Shown here: piece by piece, positions 14,497 through 19,028 of the stretch | Layout of the letters: the number at the start of each line of letters is the position of its first letter | Position numbering within the stretch: position 1 is the first letter of the stretch | Source: Clostridia bacterium | GTDB lineage: Bacteria; Bacillota_A; Clostridia; Christensenellales; Aristaeellaceae | Assembly (NCBI GenBank): GCA_017397695.1 | Contig: JAFQIF010000037.1 | Span: 1-19,028, forward strand | Direction of reading: 5' to 3' | DNA length: 19,028 nt | Translations under genes and position numbers: made by a program | The notes under the pieces: model-generated | What the model saw: the letters and a program-made list of their open reading frames with translations, nothing else | Database searches by the model: none | Told to the model about the DNA's origin: nothing

Positions 14497-14529
14497 GCTG
14501 TCTGTCTCCCGTTTCTTATGCTGGCGCTC

Positions 14530-14558
14530 ATTATATCATATTCACATAGAATGAGCAA
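14530..14558 (-). promoter_or_regulatory. Sigma-A promoter of miaA
   Basis: The minus strand has TTGCTC (14553-14558), a 17-bp spacer and a perfect TATAAT (14530-14535), giving a leader of about 27 nt. Confidence 0.7.
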
Positions 14559-14587
14559 GAAAAAGCCGCGAGGCACGAGGGAATTAC

Positions 14588-14656
14588 GTTGGGCTGCCGT
14601 CCAAACCTGCCTGAGGGATTTCACCCCTCAGCCTCCCTTTCCCGCTTCGCGGCGGA
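14588..14656 (+). repeat. Intergenic hairpin repeat, copy B, entering the alarmone synthetase gene
   Basis: The copy has the same element order as copy A. A TTGG..CCAA stem lies at about 14589-14604 followed by AACCTG. A 7-bp stem CTGAGGG..CCCTCAG spans 14611-14631. Then come CTCCC and the identical GCTTCGCGGCGG end (14644-14655). The portion right of 14621 is read as the last codons of the minus-strand (p)ppGpp synthetase gene, so the repeat forms that gene's 3' end. Confidence 0.7.
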
Positions 14657-15343
14657 TTGAAGTGAGTAGTCGCTTTCAATTTGGCGTCGGATGGAAAGCA
14701 TCTGCTCGTCCGTATCGCTGACGACCTGTGCACAATGACGCAGCCGCTGGGCAATCTCCAGCGCATACTCAGGCGGAATATCGTTTTTATAATGCAGCTT
14801 ATGCTCCAGGCTCGCCCAGAAGTCCATGGCAATCGTGCGCAGCTGTACTTCCACGCGCATATACCGCTTCTCCTTAGCCAGGAAGATCGGCACCTCCACG
14901 ATCATATGCAGGCTGCGATACCCGCTGGGCTTAGGATGCTTGATGTAATCCTTCACACGCAGCACATAGATATCATCCTGCAGGGCCAGCATATCGGCCA
15001 GCCGGTAAATATCATCGACAAACGAGCAAATAACGCGCACACCAGCGACGTCGGAAAGCTCCTTTTCAATCGAAGCAACCGTAACAGGCTTACCGATGCG
15101 GCTCATCTTTTCCAGCACGCTCTTGGGCGTCTTGAGCCTTGTCTTGATCGTCTCAATCGGATTGCGGTCGAACCTGCCATTGAACTCAATGGAAAGCACC
15201 TTAAACTTGGTTTCAACCTCCAGCATGGCGGCTGAGTAATAGCTCATCAGGCGCACATAATCCTGACCCTCATGGCGGATCTGTTCAAACAGCGCGCCGT
15301 CGCTCATGCCGGGCGCAAACGTGATTTCCCTGCTCTCGCGCAT
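14621..15343 (-). CDS. Small alarmone synthetase, GTP pyrophosphokinase family (YjbM/YwaC type)
   Basis: The product is 240 residues with a RelA/SpoT synthetase domain and no hydrolase, TGS or ACT domains. It should make (p)ppGpp by moving pyrophosphate from ATP to GDP or GTP. Visible motifs are TRLKTPKSVLEKM (68-80, ATP-binding region), DVAGVRVICSFVDD (98-111), KDYIKHPKPSGYRSLH (131-146, the substrate-binding G-loop), and the VEVQLRT stretch running into AMDFWASLEHK (164-182). The start at 15343 is chosen because AAAGGGGG lies upstream and the longer frame begins inside the -35 box. The last ten residues (AAKREREAEG) and the stop are encoded by repeat copy B, so the native C-terminus may have been replaced. 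Confidence 0.92.
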   Translation of the reverse strand: MRESREITFAPGMSDGALFEQIRHEGQDYVRLMSYYSAAMLEVETKFKVLSIEFNGRFDRNPIETIKTRLKTPKSVLEKMSRIGKPVTVASIEKELSDVAGVRVICSFVDDIYRLADMLALQDDIYVLRVKDYIKHPKPSGYRSLHMIVEVPIFLAKEKRYMRVEVQLRTIAMDFWASLEHKLHYKNDIPPEYALEIAQRLRHCAQVVSDTDEQMLSIRRQIESDYSLQSAAKREREAEG

Positions 15344-15374
15344 GGTGCAGCCCCCTTTCGTTCTTCCTGGTTTT

Positions 15375-15403
15375 ATTGTACATGGATTACAAACCCCTGT
15401 CAA
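15375..15403 (-). promoter_or_regulatory. Strong sigma-A promoter of the alarmone synthetase gene
   Basis: The minus strand has a perfect TTGACA (15398-15403), a 17-bp spacer and TACAAT (15375-15380, five of six matches). The transcript would start near 15368. The M16 peptidase stop codon lies only about 37 nt upstream. Confidence 0.8.
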
Positions 15404-15439
15404 TTTATCCAGTCTGACCGAAAGGAAATTGTCTTGATT

Positions 15440-16702
15440 TTACAGAACCTTGAGCTGATCAACGTTTCGACCGACAACAGCAGCCGCGCAGGGCTGGCTG
15501 AACGTGTATGCGATCACACGTTCAACGTCCGTCTTGGTTACAGCTTCGATCTTTTTGACCACATCGTCCGGATCGACAGCCCTGCCTCGCAGCAGCTTGC
15601 TGCGGCCAATGGAAGACATGCGCGACGAGCTGCTCTCCAGGCCCAACACATAGGAAACCTTGAGCTGCTCCTTCGCCATGGCGAATTCCTCGTCCGTGAT
15701 GCCGTCTTCAACCAACTTTTTAATCTCGCTGTGGAGCGCGTCAATAACGGCCTGCGCCATTTCCGGCGACGTACCCGCATAGATCGTCATCGTACCGCAA
15801 TTGGTATAAGCGGACGGATGGCTGTACACGGAATACGCAGCACCCATATCCTCGCGGATATGCTGGAACAAGCGCGAAGACATACCGCCGCCAAAGAGAT
15901 TATTCATCACCGTCAGCGGATACAGGCCATCAGCATCCTGCGCCACGCCGGGATAAGCCAGGCAGATATGCACCTGCTCGATATCCTTCTTCTTGCGCTT
16001 GACCTCGCCGCTGCATCCGTTTACAGCTTCGGGCAGATTCGTCTCACCCTGCGCCTGCCAGTCACCCAGATACTTTTCTGCCAGAGCCTTGAGCTCATCC
16101 AGATCAAACCGGCCTGCAACCGCCAGCACGGTATTATCCGGACGATAATGCTTTTTCCTGAAATCGATCAGTGCCTGATGGGAAACGGACGCAATCTGCT
16201 CATGCGTACCCAAAATCGGTCTGGCTAGCGGATGATCACCGAAGTATGCCTCAGAAAGCAGATCATACACCAGATCCTCCGGCGTATCCTCACCCATGGC
16301 GATCTCCTCGAGGATCACGCCCCGCTCCCTTTCAAACTCCTCCTCGTCCATCTTCGCATGCAGCAGCAGATCAGACAGCAGATTGGTTGCGCGATCCAGA
16401 TGTTCGGCGATGACCTTGGCATAGTAGCAGGTGCATTCCTTCGAGGTGAACGCATTCACCTGACCGCCGATGGCATCCATTTCCACGGCGATTTCCCTGG
16501 TCGTGCGGTTTTCGGTGCTCTTGAAGAGCATGTGTTCCACAAAATGGGACAGACCGCACTCCTCCTGCGTTTCATACATGGAGCCCGCGCCAATCCACAG
16601 GCCCACGCTCACCGACGGGAAATGCGGAATATACTCTGCCACCACGCGCAGTCCATTGGAAAGCACAAACTCCTCACACATGCGCTGATACCCTCCGTTC
16701 AT
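15440..16702 (-). CDS. M16 family zinc peptidase (YmxG/MlpA-like)
   Basis: The product is 420 residues. The inverted zinc motif H53-F-V-E56-H57 is intact, and E133 in RGVILEEI sits 76 residues on, as expected for the third zinc ligand. The segments NGLRVV near the N-terminus, AFTSKECTCYYAKV, and the RPDNTVLAVAGRF and FGGGMSSRLFQHIRE motifs of the second half fit processing-peptidase-like M16B enzymes. A member of this family follows pnp in Bacillus-type genomes, as here. The start at 16702 has AGGAG 5 nt upstream. A second in-frame ATG at 16681 has GGAGGG 9 nt upstream and would match family N-termini equally well. A cytoplasmic location is inferred from the absence of a signal peptide. Confidence 0.93.
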   Translation of the reverse strand: MNGGYQRMCEEFVLSNGLRVVAEYIPHFPSVSVGLWIGAGSMYETQEECGLSHFVEHMLFKSTENRTTREIAVEMDAIGGQVNAFTSKECTCYYAKVIAEHLDRATNLLSDLLLHAKMDEEEFERERGVILEEIAMGEDTPEDLVYDLLSEAYFGDHPLARPILGTHEQIASVSHQALIDFRKKHYRPDNTVLAVAGRFDLDELKALAEKYLGDWQAQGETNLPEAVNGCSGEVKRKKKDIEQVHICLAYPGVAQDADGLYPLTVMNNLFGGGMSSRLFQHIREDMGAAYSVYSHPSAYTNCGTMTIYAGTSPEMAQAVIDALHSEIKKLVEDGITDEEFAMAKEQLKVSYVLGLESSSSRMSSIGRSKLLRGRAVDPDDVVKKIEAVTKTDVERVIAYTFSQPCAAAVVGRNVDQLKVL

Positions 16703-16753
16703 GGTTTCTCCTATCTTTTACGAAGTATTTGAGAATATACATGGAAGACGATC

Positions 16754-16815
16754 GGGGACTATGTCCCCAATCCCCTCGAAGGAACATTGTCCCTGCACCC
16801 TTTTTCGCTTCGCGC
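16754..16815 (+). repeat. Intergenic hairpin repeat, copy C (diverged)
   Basis: GGGGAC..GTCCCC forms a 6-bp stem with a 3-nt loop at 16754-16768. CCAATCCCCT, an imperfect GGAACATTGTCC stem, and a CGCTTCGCG end follow. The order and orientation match copies A and B. It lies between pnp and the M16 peptidase gene on the transcribed minus strand. Confidence 0.55.
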
Positions 16816-16853
16816 ATATAAAAGCAGTTCAGCGAATATAAAGCATCATAGAG

Positions 16854-16898
16854 AAAACCGGGCTGCCTGCGAGCCAAAAGGCTCTCAGCCAGCCCGGT
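16854..16898 (-). terminator. Terminator after pnp
   Basis: A long interrupted stem spans 16857-16898: nine pairs (ACCGGGCTG..CAGCCCGGT), then CTG/CAG and GAGCC/GGCTC pairs around a TTTT loop. Only four Ts plus CTCT follow on the minus strand. Some read-through into the M16 peptidase gene is therefore possible, or the hairpin may mainly protect the pnp mRNA end. Confidence 0.7.
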
Positions 16899-16916
16899 GA
16901 TTGAATCTAATGCAGA

Positions 16917-19028
16917 TTAGCGGCGATTCGCATCACGGCGCGGCGGGCGCTGACCCGGAGCGCTGCGGCGCGGCATCTCGGTATTGTCATACTCGATGTC
17001 GTTGCGGATCAGGTTCACGCGGCCCTGAGAGTCGATCTCGGCAACCTTGACCTCGATCTCATCGCCGATCTTGACGACATCCTCACACTTCTCCACGCGG
17101 CCCTTGGCGAGCTTGGAGATATGGATCATACCATCCTTACCCGGCAGCAGTTCTACGAACACGCCGAAGTTCATCATGCGGACAACCTTGCCCATATAAA
17201 CCTCGCCGACCTCAACGTCCTTGGCGATGCCTTCGATCAGGCGGCGAGCCTTTGCGGCAGCCGCAGCGTCGTTGGTCGCGATGAACACGCTGCCATCATC
17301 CTCGATATCGATCTTGACGCCGGTCTCTTCGATGATCTTGTTGATCATCTTGCCGCGCGGGCCGATAACCTCGGCGATCTTCTCCGGATTGATCATGAAG
17401 CTGATGATCTTCGGCGCATACGGAGACAGCTCAGCACGCGGCTGCGGCAGGGTCTCAAGCATCTTGCCCAGGATGAACAGGCGGCCGTCGAGCGCCTGAG
17501 ACAGCGCCTGACGCAGGATCGCCTCATCAATACCCTTGATCTTGATATCCATCTGGATCGCAGTGATGCCGTTCATGGTGCCGGCAACCTTGAAGTCCAT
17601 ATCGCCCAGGAAGTCTTCCAGACCCTGGATATCGGTCAGAACAGCAACCTTGTTGCTCTCCACATCCTTGATCAGACCCATCGCCACGCCAGCAACCGGC
17701 GCCTTGATCGGCACGCCCGCGTCCATCAGCGCCAGGGTGGAACCGCAGACAGAAGCCTGAGAGGTGGAACCATTGGAAGAGAGCACCTCGGATACCACAC
17801 GGATCGCATACGGGAACTCGTCAACCGGCGGGATCACCGGCTCCAGCGCGCGCTTGGCCAGCGCACCATGACCGATCTCACGACGGCCCGGGCTCTTGAG
17901 GCGGCCAGCCTCACCGGTGGAGTACGGCGGGAAGTTGTAGTTATGCATATAGCGCTCGCTGGTCTCCACGCCCAGGCCCTCGATGACCTGCGCCTCGGAA
18001 ACCGGAGCCAGAGTAGCCACGGACATGACCTGAGTCTCGCCGCGGGTGAAGACGCCGGTACCATGGGTACGCGGGAGCACGCCGGCCTCGCACCAGATCG
18101 GGCGGATCTGGGTCAGGCTGCGTCCGTCCGGACGGACGCCATCTTCAATGATCTTGCGGCGCATGACTTCCTTCTTCATGTAGTAGAGCACGTCGTCGAC
18201 CTCGCCCATGCGGCCTTCGAACTGCTCGGCGTACTTCTCATGCGCTTCCTTGGCGATCACGTCTTCGCGCGCGCTGCGCTCGTGGCGGTCAAACGCCTCA
18301 AACGCCCACTCGACGCGATCCATGAACTCCGCGCGGACAACTTCCTTCACATCCGCACCGGTCTCGAAGACCGGGAACTCGCGCTTTTCCTTGCCGATTT
18401 CGGCAACGATCTGCTTCTGGAAAGCGACCAGCTTCTTGATCTCCTCATGACCGGTCAGAATCGCGCGGAGCATATCCTCCTCGCTGATCTCCTTCGCACC
18501 GGCCTCAACCATAAGCACGGCCTCGTCGGTACCGGCAACAGTCAGATTGAGCTTGGACACCTCGCGCTGAGCAACGGACGGGTTGATGACAACCTCGCCG
18601 TCGACCAGGCCGACGTTCACGCCCGCAATCGGGCCAGCCCACGGAATATCGGAAACGGCCAGTGCGGCGGAAGCGCCGATCATCGCCGGGATATCCGGGG
18701 TCACGTCGTGCTCGACGGACAGGACGGTCGCCACAACCTGCACATCGTTGCGGATGCCCTTATTAAACAGCGGGCGCAGCGGACGGTCGATCAGACGGGA
18801 GGTCAGCGTCGCCTTCTCGGACGGACGGCCCTCGCGCTGGATGAAGCCGCCCGGCAGCTTGCCCACGGAATACATCTTCTCTTCAAAATCCACGCTCAGC
18901 GGGAAGAAATCCTGGCCCTCGCGCGGCTTTTCGGCGGCGGTCGCATTGACCATGACGACCGTGTCGCCCAGGCGGACGATCACAGAGCCGTTCGCCTGAC
19001 CGCAGTACTTGCCAAACTCCAGAGACAG
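16917..19028 (-). CDS. pnp: Polynucleotide phosphorylase (5' end outside the window)
   Basis: 703 residues are visible; the reading frame stays open to the right edge, where [15 protein letters not shown] precedes [10 protein letters not shown]. The true start therefore lies about 10 codons beyond the window, and the GTG at 18983 is internal. PNPase is a phosphate-dependent 3'-5' exoribonuclease of the RNA degradation machinery. Two RNase PH-like core domains are present. The second carries [14 protein letters not shown], the [12 protein letters not shown] segment and [25 protein letters not shown] domain (about 542-600, with [17 protein letters not shown]) and an S1 domain (about 606-674) follow. 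The C-terminal tail is short and Arg/Pro-rich. A strong hairpin terminator follows. Confidence 0.97.
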   Translation of the reverse strand: MSLEFGKYCGQANGSVIVRLGDTVVMVNATAAEKPREGQDFFPLSVDFEEKMYSVGKLPGGFIQREGRPSEKATLTSRLIDRPLRPLFNKGIRNDVQVVATVLSVEHDVTPDIPAMIGASAALAVSDIPWAGPIAGVNVGLVDGEVVINPSVAQREVSKLNLTVAGTDEAVLMVEAGAKEISEEDMLRAILTGHEEIKKLVAFQKQIVAEIGKEKREFPVFETGADVKEVVRAEFMDRVEWAFEAFDRHERSAREDVIAKEAHEKYAEQFEGRMGEVDDVLYYMKKEVMRRKIIEDGVRPDGRSLTQIRPIWCEAGVLPRTHGTGVFTRGETQVMSVATLAPVSEAQVIEGLGVETSERYMHNYNFPPYSTGEAGRLKSPGRREIGHGALAKRALEPVIPPVDEFPYAIRVVSEVLSSNGSTSQASVCGSTLALMDAGVPIKAPVAGVAMGLIKDVESNKVAVLTDIQGLEDFLGDMDFKVAGTMNGITAIQMDIKIKGIDEAILRQALSQALDGRLFILGKMLETLPQPRAELSPYAPKIISFMINPEKIAEVIGPRGKMINKIIEETGVKIDIEDDGSVFIATNDAAAAAKARRLIEGIAKDVEVGEVYMGKVVRMMNFGVFVELLPGKDGMIHISKLAKGRVEKCEDVVKIGDEIEVKVAEIDSQGRVNLIRNDIEYDNTEMPRRSAPGQRPPRRDANRR

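Noticed and set aside
15272..16228. A 318-codon plus-strand frame spanning the alarmone synthetase promoter and the M16 gene
   Set aside because: It crosses a promoter and two genes on the other strand and has no family resemblance.
18981..18983. GTG as the start of pnp
   Set aside because: The frame continues upstream with family-typical sequence ([12 protein letters not shown]) to the window edge, so the gene is cut by the window.
1..19028. CRISPR array, tRNA gene, transposase, prophage or toxin-antitoxin module
   Set aside because: No evenly spaced repeats, cloverleaf candidates, or recognisable mobile or defence genes were found. The three hairpin repeats are far apart and diverged, unlike a CRISPR.

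Overview
The window is an ordinary, densely packed stretch of a Gram-positive chromosome. It is probably from an anaerobic Clostridia-type Firmicute of moderately high GC. The evidence is the gene content (a pnp gene followed by an M16 peptidase, YqeY, a YjbM/YwaC-type small alarmone synthetase, YgiQ, a DUF6062 protein), strong AGGAGG-type ribosome binding sites, and consensus sigma-A promoters with 17-bp spacers. This placement is inference; no rRNA gene lies inside the window.

Layout. Positions 1-430 hold no protein gene. They carry a near-perfect promoter pointing left and a structured leader resembling the start of a ribosomal RNA operon whose body would lie beyond the left edge. Next are a small zinc-ribbon protein (minus) and a divergent XRE-type regulator (plus), which share an intergenic region containing a repeated 10-mer. 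A minus-strand pair follows (sugar-phosphate isomerase-like TIM barrel, then YqeY), and then the YgiQ radical SAM protein on plus. A Nudix hydrolase (minus) and a cysteine-rich membrane protein (plus) diverge from overlapping promoters. A minus-strand esterase-fold protein that has lost its nucleophile is followed by a plus-strand run of MATE transporter, BaiN/HI0933-type flavoprotein and COG2509 flavoprotein. The last gene of that run overlaps the 3' end of a convergent SPOR-like membrane protein. A DUF6062 protein and a P-loop ATPase/kinase follow on plus. The right-hand part is all on minus: miaA, a small (p)ppGpp synthetase, an M16 zinc peptidase, and pnp running off the right edge.

Functional links. 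Several genes concern RNA and translation (rRNA leader, miaA, pnp, YqeY) or stress and nucleotide hygiene (alarmone synthetase, Nudix). I found no phage, transposase, CRISPR, toxin-antitoxin or biosynthetic cluster.

The least ordinary features are: a family of three hairpin-rich intergenic repeats sharing a CGCTTCGCG end, one of which supplies the last codons and stop of the alarmone synthetase gene; the esterase pseudoenzyme; a membrane protein with two cysteine clusters; the internally duplicated Cys/His pattern of the DUF6062 protein; and a possible shared operator between the XRE and zinc-ribbon genes. None amounts to a convincing new multi-gene system.
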